From Amorphophallus konjac (taxonomy: Eukaryota; Streptophyta; Magnoliopsida; Alismatales; Araceae), in NCBI GenBank assembly GCA_022559845.1, contig CM040121.1:345872243-345936242 (forward strand): a stretch of 64,000 bases of DNA, read 5' to 3'. Positions 34,001-45,510 of this stretch are shown one piece after another. The position numbers and the translations under genes are program-made. The notes beneath the pieces are model-generated. The model did no database searches. It had not been told where the DNA came from and saw only the letters and a list, made by a program, of their open reading frames with translations. Each line of letters starts with the position of its first letter. Position 1 is the stretch's first letter.

Positions 34001-35517
34001 CGTAATACTCTGGATTCTTATCGGAATTTTCGGATCCTTTTCGGAGTGCTTTCGGATCACTTTTGTAGGTCCTGAGTTGAGTTTTACAATCCACGTGGGT
34101 TTTTCTCTCGTTCTCTCGTACTAGTTACAGAACACTATAGTGAGTTTATTTCTCAGTTCATCGACTCGTGGATGGCGCAGTTGTGATGTACTCTTTGAGA
34201 GGATCGTTTCGACTATTTTTGCGTATTTTTCTGAATTAGTCCACTTTCGGGTCAATTATCAAAATTTTGAAAATTAGGAAAATTTTCTAATTTCTTTCTT
34301 TTTCTTTCTTCTTCCTCTTCCTTTTCTCATTCACCGCCGTGACTCTCTCTCTCCCATTTTCTCTCTTCTCACGCCCTCCCGGCTCCAGCTGTAGACGGAG
34401 GAGGCATGGGCAAGTAGTGGAGATGCCGTGGGGATGGTCGGGTGCGCGATGGGACGGGGTTCGGACCGTTTCTGGCGCGATCCCGAACGGTGGATTCAAA
34501 GCCGACAGTCGAGCTCGCGACGTGATTTTTGGTGCAGTTTAGTCACTTCGGTGCGCGGAATCTTTGGTGGAGGTAGGGAGACGGATCGCCTACTTCTCTG
34601 TTACGTTTCCTCGTAGTTTCACGCCGAACAGTGAGCATCCGAGTGGGTTTTCTTAAATTTCAAGAAAACCATACTTTTGGGGTGTTTGTTGTGTTCACCG
34701 AAAAATGACGATGATTTTCAGCTCGATTAGCATCATTGGAACCCCCAGCATGTTAGCTTTCCATCCCCGTAAGTTTCATCGCGATTGGTCGTCACTTGGG
34801 GCTGGTACGAGCCCGGGAACCCCGGTGACTCGATTTAGGTCAATTCGTTGAAATTGCCCGTTTCTTGCATTTTTGATGTTGCATGGGCCCCTTCCGGTCT
34901 GTGGAAGGTTATTTTTGTCCATTAGGTTTGTTTCCCCTGTGTTTAGATGCGTATGGGGTGTAGAACGGCCGAGATCGACCATTTCCCCTGTTTTCCCGCC
35001 GTATCATGCTTGCGGTCGTTTTAGAGACCGCTACACGTCTCTGGCGGCCCCACGATGGACCGCCACACTCCATAGTGTGTTGGTCAGTTGTATGTCGGTA
35101 CGAGTTGGCGGTGCTAGTTCTGACCGCCATTGTGCTGTAGTAGGCTATCCTTAGACCACTACTGTGTATTTGACGTTAGTCATTGTTTTAAGTCGGTTAG
35201 CCTTGGTGGCCCAACCTTTATGCGTTTCTTCCTTTTAGCGCACCCTTCTTAGGCCGCTACAGTCTGTTCGTCTTAGGTCAATGGTTTAAGGCGGTTAGTG
35301 TGGCGGTTCATTCTTTGATCGCCTTAGTCCGTGTAGCGCATCTTTATTATACCGCTATGGTGGTTTGACTGAATAGGTCGATTCAGGGTTGACTGGGTAT
35401 AGCGGCCTAATCCATGACCTCTACAGTCACCTAGCAGCCCATTCTTTGACCGCCAGAGTCATTCTTCCGTTTAATTCCTATGTGTCATTTCCCAATGTAT
35501 TAGTTTCCATGTATCTT
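34001..35517 (+). repeat. A2 3' LTR, part 1
   Basis: Collinear with 23748-25260. Interrupted by B2, with atctt at 35513-35517 as left target duplication. Confidence 0.85.
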
Positions 35518-35629
35518 TGTAGCAACCCTGATAAAAATAAGATTTTTAAATAAATCAAATTAAAAATAAAAGATAAGTAAATAGATGACAAAGAGCCTAA
35601 ATGAGTAAATCATTGGTCAAGAGGAAAAT

Positions 35630-37010
35630 AACGCCTTTTATCAAGGCGCTGATTCAAAAGGAAACGCCTCTGTATAAGGCGTTAATTTAAAAGGGACGCC
35701 TAGACAATAGGGCGTCAAATTTCAAACGACGGGAAAAATAAAATTAAGGAAAGGAAATGAAACGCCCTCTACATGGGCGCGTTTACATAAGTAACGACGC
35801 TCGACAAGGCGTCAATTTAAATTCGACGCCCTCGCTTAAGACGTTAATTCAGTTCGAGTTTCGTTCGACCCAAGAGTCTATCCAGGGTAAGTTATGGATA
35901 ACTACGTCGAAAGTAGAATATAGTAAGGACTCTATCATGGAAGTATTACTTCCAATACAACTCTAACTCTATTAGGGTTCCTAATAACTCTATAAATATC
36001 CTACGGCTCGACCCAGAATGCTATTTGGCGTTCTGTGGATTGTTGCTGTCATACGTGAAGAACAGGTAATGTTCTTCCTCTTTTCTTTTCCTTTAGTTAT
36101 GAATGATGAAGGAAACTAACGTCTTCATCTTATGTAGGAAGTCTACGGTAGGTAGTACCTCTCTTGTCAAAGAGAAGATCGTGGAGTCTTCATCATCATC
36201 CTCTTCGTCTGCATCTTCTTCCAAAACCCGTAAAGAAGATATCATAGAAAAGAGTCTTATCCTCTTCTCAGCAACTCTTGTCGTCACTACATCCTCTTCG
36301 GTGGGCTGCCGGTGATTAAGTTCGGAAGCAACCATCTTGTGGGTGCTACTCTAGATACTGTTAGAAGTTTAGGAGGCTCTGTTTGAAACAGAGCATCATT
36401 TTCTATCAGAAGCCTTCACGTTCCTTCTTCCATATCTTCATAAGGTAAGTTTTCTCAAGAACGTAGCCCAAACTAGTATAAATTATGAAATAAACTCATC
36501 CATGATCTCATGCATATAGTTTTACTGCGTTTCCAAATGTTTTTCTGAGTGATTTTAAAGAAGCGACCCAGACAAGGGCGCTAATTCTTGTTTTGACGCC
36601 CTACCCAGGAGTCGTCAATTTCATATAATTGATAATTATCCATGTTTAAAATTCTATAACTATGAAACCATGAATCTAAATTAATGTATGATCATACCTA
36701 TCAAATCCTGCTATTTTTCTTGTCCTGACCATGAAATTGTTTCCTGAAATTTTATTATCTGAAAATTGATAAATTGTTGAATTAACGACCTGCACAAGGT
36801 CGTCTCTTCTTGAACTGACGCCCCAGACCAGGGCGCTAATTGAAAAGTAACGTCCCTGTCCAGGGCGCGTTTTTGTTAAAATTCCAGAATATTGATTTTC
36901 CGTAGAATGGAAATATTGAAGGGACGACTAATGTATAAGTCGTCAAATTGTGAATAAACGCCCCTAAGTAAGGCGTTAATTGGATAATTAATGACTTAGC
37001 TTAAGTCGCT
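35630..37010 (+). repeat. Hairpin array in B2 5' LTR
   Basis: About 14 units of an 18-25 bp hairpin, often followed by AATT. Perfect stems: CGCCTT/AAGGCG (35632/35643), AACGCCT/AGGCGTT (35663-35669/35677-35683), GACGCC/GGCGTC (35695-35700/35711-35716), ACGACC/GGTCGT (36785-36790/36798-36803). Further ones: CGCCC/GGGCG (36819/36831), GACGACT/AGTCGTC (36923-36929/36938-36944), AACGCC/GGCGTT (36957-36962/36972-36977), GACTT/AAGTC (36993/37003). Stems differ between units while arms stay complementary. The first cluster is upstream of the TATA box, the second downstream. Repeated in the 3' LTR. Confidence 0.8.
35991..35998 (+). promoter_or_regulatory. B2 LTR TATA box
   Basis: TATAAATA in CTCTATAAATATCC, about 475 bp into the LTR, same place in the 3' LTR (42972-42979) and in B3 (58086-58092). 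Likely core promoter, giving a short U3 and long R-U5; transcription start not determinable. Confidence 0.55.
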
Positions 37011-38516
37011 ATTTTCTGTATTACTGTTTTACACTGATTACTGTCACCGAAGGGTTATATATATATATATATATATATATATCGGCACTATATTCCAGTC
37101 CGTGAATATAGCCCCATGTTTTCATGATGTTTTTATCGCATTGCCCTCAATTCTCATTGACATACAAGCTCTCCATTGGACATTCCGTTCCTTTGGACTA
37201 GCAAGTTAGTCATAGAGACCTCCGTAAGTCTCCTTGCAGCCTTGGATTCCCTCAAGGCCGACTGAGCTGGTTGTACCATAAAAACCCATTACACTATTTT
37301 ACCATGTCACTCTAAAGAAACATGGTATACCGGCCCTCATGTTATGCAAAGTGTGTATCATGAGAATTCTCTTAATGGGATGAGGTTATCATGCCATTTG
37401 ATGCTGTTCTTGTAAACCCCAATTCTATATCAACATTGTTATGATGTTCTTGTAAACCCTAATTCTATATTAAACTTGATGTTCTTGTGGACCTCAATTC
37501 TATATAAAGAATGTCCATACTTGTTTGTCATGGTACCCAAGTTAGGGAACCAATTCCACCTAGTTTTTATCAATAATCGTGATTGTACCGTTATTATCGC
37601 CTATCTATGTCAAGTGTCATATTTTGGACTATATTCTATCAAAGTCTATCCTACGTGTCTACAAGCTTTATCCTTGAAATTCCATATTGGCTATATACAA
37701 AAGTGGATGTTAAAAATACATGATTAATGCCTGCGCATATAGGGCCTGATCTGGTCCTGGGAGGAGCACCCGAAAGTACTTGTGCCCATGGGAGTTGATT
37801 GATCACGATATTGACATTATACCGAAGTGCATGACTAGCTTGATTGAACATTCCACAAATCTTGTACTTGTACTTGACATGATATTACATGACTTGCGTG
37901 GCCCGAGAAAAGGGTAATTGTATACTTGCTTGACTTGAAACAAAATAGCCAAATTCCAACATGACATGATGAATACACTTGCTTGAATATCTTGATATCT
38001 TTTTGATATAAGTTCTTGAAAGCTCATGACTAGTTCTTCTTGCTATCGTTTTGTTATACACTCTCTCTATCTTGTCGTTTTATGCGAGCATGCATAGCTA
38101 TAGTGCATTCATGAAAGATGTAATCACTTAAACCCCTTGCTAGATCTTGAGATATAATTTCCTACTGAGCGTTCGCTCACTTAGTGTTTCCCTACTTTTC
38201 AGGTAAGTCCGACGACGAGGGAACTCGAACGGATGGGGAAAATCAAGAGTGAAAGAGATAGAGCTTCTTCCGTGTTATCTAGTCTTTTTTCATATTTTCT
38301 TGAGTCAACCTTGTAGTTTTCCCTTTATTTTCGTTAGTACTTCCAAGGTTTGTAATAGACATATTCTTATTAAAGGAATTAATGGACTGGGTTATCTTTA
38401 CTTTTGCGCATCTCTGATTTTGGTGTCGAATACACTAATACTCTGATTGACATGATTGATATAAACTCGTCACGTGTCTCCGGGTATCTTCCGCTCTCGA
38501 GGCGTGACAATTTTTG

Positions 38517-38528
38517 TGGTATCAGATC
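38517..38528 (+). other. B2 primer-binding site, one mutation
   Basis: TGGTATCAGATC; the G at position 11 of the canonical site is T. Seven bases (atttttg) separate it from the LTR end, unlike the two or three bases usual here. Confidence 0.8.
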
Positions 38529-38680
38529 CTAGGGTATTCAATTCCTAGGAAAACCCAAGTCCAAGGATAGGTTAAACCATTAACCAGTGAGATTGGGTAG
38601 AACCAAGGGTTGAGTTAACATAAAAATTCTAGCTTCTAAATGAGATCACGTATTGATCTAGTTATCGTAATTGTAGGACG

Positions 38681-41242
38681 ATGGCTGCCGAACGTGCTCA
38701 GTGGCGCAACATGCAGCGTACACTTCAAGGCAAGACTCAGGTGCTGCAACAAGTAGCACATGGTGGTGCACAACGAGCCAGAAGTCTCCACCAAGTCTTC
38801 AAGAACATGAACCCTCCCAAATTCACGGGTTCTACTGATCCGGACGACGCAGAGCACTGGATCAGGGAGACGGAACGTATATTCCGTGTTATGCAGTGCA
38901 CGGATCAAGATAAAGTCTTATTAGCTACCTTTCAGTTGGAAAGGGATGCCCGAGGCTGGTGGGAATCAATAGAAGCTACTTTAAATCAAGACCAAGTTAC
39001 TTGGGAAGAATTTGTTGAACATTTCAACAATAAATATTTTTCAGACCGAGTCCAAGAAAAGAAAGCTACCGAATTTGCCACACTCAAGCAACGGTCATTA
39101 TCGGTGGCGGAGTACGAGGCACAATTCTCTAGATTGTCTCGGTATGCTAAGCACTTAGTTAGCACCGAGAAGATGAAAGCTAGGAGGTTCCTTAATGGGC
39201 TCAGGCCCCAATATATTACCCAACTGGCACCGATGGATATTCAAGTCTATTCGGAGATAGTACGTCGTGCCCAGCTTCTAGAAGATGCCACGGAACTATC
39301 TGATAGAATCCGTGGGAAGGACAAGAAAGAACAAGTTACAAGTTCGGGTTCCTTTAAACCCAACTTCAAGAAGAGGCCTAGCAATGGAGGTACTTCCTCA
39401 CAAGATCAGAAGTTTAAGAAGACCAAGCCTTTCTCCATCACCACTACCCCATCAAATATAGTGTGCAAGCATTGTGACAAGGCTGGTCATAAAGCCGAAG
39501 AATGCTGGAGGAAACTAGGAGCATGTCTCCGTTGTGGGAGTCGTGAGCATCGGATTACCGATTGTCCATTACTTAATGATCAAACCGGTGACGGAAAGCG
39601 CCCGGTAACCAAGAACGCTCGTCTTCACGTAATTAAGGAGACCGAAGAAGAAGAAGGCAGACTAGTAGAAGGTACACTAAAAGTTTGTTCCAAGTATGCA
39701 CATGTCTTATTTGATACGGGTGCATCACATTCTTTTATTTCCAAGAAGTTTGCTAACCCACTACCTATGGAACCGGAATGGATGAAAATAATTTTATCTA
39801 CTCCTCTCGGAAACGAAACCGATATTACTCACCATTATCAAAACTGTGAAGTCTTGGTAAAAGGAAGAAATCTTCCTATCGATCTCATATGTTTAGATCT
39901 AAAGGAGTATGATGTCATACTGGGAGCGGATTGGTTATCCAAATACCAGGCAACAGTCGATTGCCGCAATAGCAAGGTTACTTTCAAGGACTTTCCAGAA
40001 CTAGTCTATTCTAGCCCTAAGAGTCGGAGCGAGTCACCTCTTATTTCGGCTCTCCGAGCTAGCAAGCTAATAAGGAAAGGATGTGTATCTTTCCTTGCAT
40101 TTGTCACGATTAAGGAGGCTCAAAAAACTAAGATAGAAGATATCCCAGTTGTGCAAGAATTTCCGGATGTGTTTCCGGAAGATTTGCCTGGATTATCCCC
40201 GCAAAGAAAAGTGGCCTTCACCATCGATTTAGTTCCTGGTGCGGGTCCAGTTTCTAAGGCACCTTATAGAATGTCCCCTACTGAACTCAAGGAGTTAAAG
40301 GAGCAATTAATGGAACTTCTTAAGAAAAGATTCATTAGACCGAGTACTTCCCCGTGGGGAGCGCCTGTGCTATTTGTAAAGAAGAAGGATGGATCCATGA
40401 GGTTATGCATCGACTATCGACAGTTGAATCATCTCACTATTAAAAACAAGTATCCACTACCGAGAATCGATGAGTTATTTGATCAAATATCTGGATCCAA
40501 GTACTTTTCCAAAATTGATCTTAGGTCGGGATATCATCAGTTAAGAATCAAGGATGAGGATATTCATAAGACTGCATTCAGAAGCAGGTACGACCATTAT
40601 GAATTTGTTGTTATGCCTTTCGGACTAACGAATGCCCCTGCTGCCTTTATGCAGTTAATGAATAGTATATTCAGGCCTTATTTGGATCAATTTATGGTGG
40701 TCTTCATCGATGATATATTAATTTATTCCAAGACTAAGGAAGAGCACGAGGAGCATTTAAGGATTTCATTACAAACATTGAGGACAAACCAATTATATGC
40801 AAAGCTCAGTAAGTGTGAGTTCTGGCTCGAAGAAGTGACTTTTCTCGGACATGTTATATCAAAGGATGGCTTATCAGTAGATCCATCAAAAGTTGAAGCT
40901 GTAAGGAATTGGGAAAGACCAACCAATGCTAGCGAGATCCGAAGTTTCTTAGGTCTTGCCGGCTATTACAGGCGATTCATCAAAGATTTCTCTAAGATCG
41001 CCGTACCACTTACGAGGTTAACTCGCAAGGAGATCCGTTACGAATGAAGTGAGGAATGTGAAAGAAGCTTCCAAACTCTCAAGGATCATCTTACTACAGC
41101 TCCTGTCTTAGCTTTACCAATGGAAGGAGAGAAATTCGAGGTATACACTGATGCTTCTGGCATTGACCTCGGATGTGTTCTAATGCAACAAGGAAAGGTT
41201 ATAGCTTACTCTTCTCGTCAATTAAAGAAGCATGAAGAGGAC
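38681..41242 (+). pseudogene. gag-pol: B2 gag-protease-RT-RNase H part
   Basis: Open from ATG 38681 to TGA 41045 (788 residues). Gag core has [19 protein letters not shown] and [10 protein letters not shown]; two zinc knuckles [14 protein letters not shown] and [14 protein letters not shown] are at about 39460-39565; protease FDTGASHSF near 39712. RT has [11 protein letters not shown] and [10 protein letters not shown] (about 40706-40735). The TGA at 41045-41047 replaces the Trp codon present in B3 (RYEWDEE). Beyond it RNase H continues with [10 protein letters not shown] (about 41140) until a deletion at about 41242 removes the rest of RNase H and the HH half of the integrase zinc-binding domain. 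Its RT region is one of the best preserved in the window. Confidence 0.92.
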
Positions 41243-42423
41243 TTTTTGGTGGCCCAACATGAAAAGGGAAATAGCGGACTACGTGTCGCACTGTCTCACA
41301 TGCCAACAGGTCAAGGCGGAACACCAAAAGCCTGCTGGAAAATTACATCCTCTAGATATTCCCAAGTAGAAGTGGGAGAATATTAGCATGGATTTCATCA
41401 TGGGTTTATCTAAATCAAAAGGAGGACATGATGGAATATGGGTTATTATTGACCGATTGACTAAATCGGTGCATTTCTTGCCAATAAAGAGCCGATGGTC
41501 AGTTGATGTTTTGGCTACATTATACATCAAGGACATAGTCAGATTACATGGTATTCCTGTTTCAATCGTGTCTGACAGAGATCCCCGTTTTACTTCTCAT
41601 TTTTGGAAGGGACTACAACATTCGTTAGGAACAAGGCTTAACTTTAGTACAGCTTTTCATCCTCAAACGGATGGTCAGACCGAGAGAACTAACCAGGTGG
41701 TTGAAGATATGCTCAGAGCTTGCATCATTGATTTCGATGGAAGCTGGCATGATCACTTGCCGTTGGTGGAATTTGCATACAATAATAGCTACCAGGCAAG
41801 TATACAAATGGCACCTTTCGAAGCTTTATACGGAAGGAGTTGCCGATCACCCTTATACTGGGACGAAGTTGGAGAGAAACAACTGCTAGGTCCAGACATG
41901 GTAAGGGTTACCATTGAAAGAATACAAATGATTAGAGAAAGACTGCAAGTTGCTCAGTCTAGGCAAAAGGCTTATGCCGATACAAGAAGGAGAGATCTTG
42001 AATTCCAAATTGGAGATCATGTATTTCTCAAGATATCGCCTGGACGTGGCATACGGAGATTTGGTGTTAAAGGCAAGCTTACACCAAGATTCATCGGACC
42101 CTTCGAGATACTGGAATGAGTTGGTGAGATTGCTTATCGCATCGCATTGCCTCCTCAACTGTCCGATGTACATAATGTATTCCACATATCTATGTTGAAG
42201 AAGTATGTACACGATCCATCACATATTATTGATCATGGAGACTTAGTGATCCAGAAGGATCTCACATATGAGCAGAAGCCTATGAAGATACTAGATCGTG
42301 AAGTACGTACCCTAAGGAATAAAGCTATTCCCATGATTAAGGTACAATGGAATAAGAACTCTGAACATGAAGCTACATGAGAGACCGAGGAATCCATGAG
42401 GAAGTGATTTCCAGAATTATTTT
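41243..42423 (+). pseudogene. int: B2 integrase remnant with chromodomain-like tail
   Basis: After the deletion the correct frame is shifted relative to 38681. It opens with [22 protein letters not shown] (CC half of the zinc site only). All three catalytic residues are present: MDF (Asp, 41391), SDRDPRF (Asp, 41574) and TDGQTERTN (Glu, 41682). In-frame stops: TAG 41367 (Trp in B1), TGA 42117 (Arg in B1), TGA 42378 (Trp in B1, EATWE), and TGA at about 42405. The tail ends FPELF. The catalytic core from 41388 to 42119 is open but has lost its N-terminal domain. Confidence 0.88.
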
Positions 42424-42488
42424 AAGGTATATGTTCTACACTCTCCACTTATATATACTATTGAATTTGGGGACCAAATTCTTTTAAG

Positions 42489-42498
42489 TGGGGGAGGA
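42489..42498 (+). other. B2 polypurine tract
   Basis: GTGGGGGAGGA region immediately before the 3' LTR at 42499. Confidence 0.8.
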
Positions 42499-44035
42499 TG
42501 TAGCAACCCTGATAAAAATAAGATTTTTAAATAAATCAAATTAAAAATAAAAGATAAGTAAATAGATGACAAAGAGCCTAAATGAGTAAATCATTGGTCA
42601 AGAGGAAAATAACGCCTTTTATCAAGGCGCTGATTCAAAAGGAAACGCCTCTGTATAAGGCGTTAATTTAAAAGGGACGCCTAGACAATAGGGCGTCAAA
42701 TTTCAAACGACGGGAAAAATAAAATTAAGGAAAGGAAATGAAATGCCCTCTACATGGGCGCGCTTACATAAGTAACGACGCTCGACAAGACGTCAATTTA
42801 AATTCGACGCCCTCGCTTAAGATGTTAATTCAGTTCGAGTTTCGTTCGACCCAGGAGTCTATCCAGGGCAAGTTATGGATAACTACGTCGAAAGTAGTAT
42901 ATAATAAGGACTCTATCATGGAAGTATTACTTCCAATACAACTCTAACTCTATTAGGGTTCCTAATAACTCTATAAATATCCTACGGCTCGACCCAGAAT
43001 GTTATTTGGCGTTCTGTGGATTGTTGCTGTCATACGTGAAGAACAGGTAATGTTCTTCCTCTTTTCTTTTCCTTTAGTTATGAATGATGAAGGAAACTAA
43101 CGTCTTCATCTTATGTAGGAAGTCTACGGTAGGTAGTACCTCTCTTGTCAAAGAGAAGATCGTGGAGTCTTCATCATCATCCTCTTCGTCTGCATCTTCT
43201 TCCAAAACCCGTAAAGAATATATCATAGAAAAGAGTCTTATCCTCTTCTCAGCAACTCTTGTCGTCACTACATCCTCTTCGGTGGGCTGCCGGTGATTAA
43301 GTTCGGAAGCAACCATCTTGTGGGTGCTACTCTAGTTACTGTTAGAAGTTCAGGAGGCTCTGTTTGAAACACAGCATCGTTTTCTATCAGAAGCCTTCAC
43401 GTTCCTTCTTCCAGATCTTCATAAGGTAGGTTTTCTCAAGAACGTAGCCCAAACTAGTATAAATTATGAAATAAACTCATCCATGATCTCATGCATATAG
43501 TTTTACTACGTTTCCAAATGTTTTTCTGAGTGATTTTAAAGAAGCGACCCAGACAAGGGCGCTAATTCTTATTTTGACGCCCTACCCAGGAGTCGTCAAT
43601 TTCATATAATTGATAGTTATCCATGTTTAAAATTCTATAACTATGAAACCATGAATCTAAATTAATTCATGATCATACCTATCGAATCCTGCTATTTTTC
43701 TTGTCCTGACCATGAAATTATTTCCTGAAATTTTATTATCGGAAAATTGATAAATTGTTGAATTAACGACCTGCACAAGGTCGTCTCTTCTTGAACTGAC
43801 GCCCCAGACCAGGGCGTTAATTGAAAAGTAACGCCCCTGTCCAGGGCGCGTTTTTGTTAAAATTCCAGAATATTGATTTTCCGTAGAATGGAAATATTGA
43901 AGGGACGACTAATGTATAAGTCGTCAAATTGTGAATAAACGCCCCTGAGTAAGGCGTTAATTGGATAATTAATGACTTAGCTTAAGTCGCTATTTTCTGT
44001 ATTACTATTTTACACTGATTACTGTCACCGAAGGG

Positions 44036-44081
<46 letters not shown>

Positions 44082-45505
44082 GCACTATATTCCAATCCGT
44101 GAATATAGTCCCATGTTTTCATGATATTTTTATCGCACTTCCCTCAATTCTCATTGACATACAAGCTCTCCATTAGACATTCCGTTCCTTTGGACTAGCA
44201 AGTTAGTCATAGAGACCTCCGTAAGTCTCCTCGCAGCCTTGGATTCCCTCAAGGCCGACTGAGCTGGTTGTACCATAAAAACCCATTACACTATTTTGCC
44301 ATGTCACTCTAAAGAAACATGATATACCGGCCCTCATGTTATGCAAAGTGTGTATCATGAGAATTCTCTTAATGGGATGAGGTTATCATGCCATTTGATG
44401 TTGTTCTTGTAAACCCCAATTCTATATCAACATTGTTATGATGTTCTTGTAAACCCCAATTCTATATTAAACTTGATGTTCTTGTGGACCTCAATTCTAT
44501 ATAAAGAATGTCCATACTTGTTTGTCATGGTACCCAAGTTAGGGAACCAATTCCACCTAGTTTTATTAATAATCGTGATTGTACCGTTATTATCGCCTAT
44601 CTATGTCAAGTGTCATATTTTGGACTCTATTCTATCAAAGTCTATCCTACGTGTCTACAAGCTTTATCCTTGAAATTCCATATTGGCTATATACAAAAGT
44701 GGATGTTAAAAATACATGATTAATGCCTGCGCATATAGGGCCCGATCTGGTCCTGGGAGGAGCACCCGAAAGTACTTGTGCCCATGGGAGTTGATTGATC
44801 ACGGTATTGGCATTATACCGAAGTGCATGACTAGCTTGATTGAACATTCCACAAATCTTGTACTTGTACTTGACATGATATTACATGACTTGCGTGGCCC
44901 GAGAAAAGGGTAATTGTATACTTGCTTGACTTGAAACAAAATAGCCAAATTCCAACATGACATGATGAATACACTTGCTTGAATATCTTGATATCTTTTT
45001 GATATAAGTTCTTGAAAGCTCATGACTAGTTCTTCTTGCTATCGTTTTGTTATACACTCTCTCTATCTTGTCATTTTATGCGAGCATGCATAGCTATAGT
45101 GCATTCATGAAAGATGTAATCACTTAAACCCTTTGCTAGATCTTGAGATATAATTTCCTACTGAGCGTTCGCTCACTTAGTGTTTCCCTACTTTTCAGGT
45201 AATTCCGACGACGAGGGAACTCGAACGGATGGGGAAAATCAAGAGTGAAAGAGATAGAGCTTCTTCCGTGTTATCTAGTCTTTTTTCATATTTTCTTGAG
45301 TCAACCTTGTAGTTTTCCCTTTATTTTCGTTAGTACTTCCAAGGTTTGTAATAGACATATTCTTATTAAAGGAATTAATGGACTGGGTTATCTTTACTTT
45401 TGCGCATCTCTGATTTTGGTGTCGAATACACTAATACTCTGATTGACATGATTGATATAAACTCGTCACGTGTCTCCGGGTATCTTCCGCTCTCGAGGCA
45501 TGACA
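42499..45505 (+). repeat. B2 3' LTR, 3.0 kb
   Basis: Same landmarks as the 5' LTR, with a longer (AT)n at about 44036-44080. The CAG|GTAAGT of the 5' copy is CAG|GTAATT here (45196 on). Ends GGCATGACA, then atctt. Confidence 0.92.
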
Positions 45506-45510
45506 ATCTT

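Larger units (their letters stand above)
35518..38509 (+). repeat. B2 5' LTR, 3.0 kb
   Basis: Begins TGTAGCAACCCTG and ends GAGGCGTGACA. Landmarks: hairpin array in two clusters (35630-35845 and 36561-37010), TATA box TATAAATA at 35991-35998, (AT)n at about 37055-37082, and a triple repeat of GATGTTCTTGT...AATTCTATAT (37402-37508). Also the block shared with B1/B3 (37736-37806), GAGCG-TT-CGCTC (38167-38178) and CAG|GTAAGT (38200-38208). The small acidic/serine-rich frames at 36093-36335 lie in repeat-rich leader and are not supported as genes. Confidence 0.92.
35518..45505 (+). mobile_element. Element B2: Tekay/Del-like chromovirus, complete ends, defective
   Basis: LTR 35518-38509, internal 38510-42498, LTR 42499-45505, perfect target duplication atctt (35513-35517, 45506-45510) in the A2 3' LTR. 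Gag-pol is one frame, as in B1/B3, but carries five in-frame stops and a deletion of about 0.6 kb from RNase H into integrase. The two LTRs are alike apart from scattered substitutions and (AT)n length, so insertion was fairly recent among the elements here. Its LTRs are close to B3's and unlike B1's, except for the shared blocks noted. Confidence 0.92.

Noticed and set aside
36093..36335. Acidic or serine-rich small proteins, repeated at 43074-43316
   Set aside because: Opposite-strand frames through a TC/GA-rich leader segment of the B2 LTR; the corresponding B3 segment shows no such frame.
35630..37010. CRISPR-like array suggested by regularly spaced palindromic units
   Set aside because: Repeats are not identical, spacers are not unique sequences, there are no cas genes, and the array lies inside a plant LTR. 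It is an LTR hairpin array.
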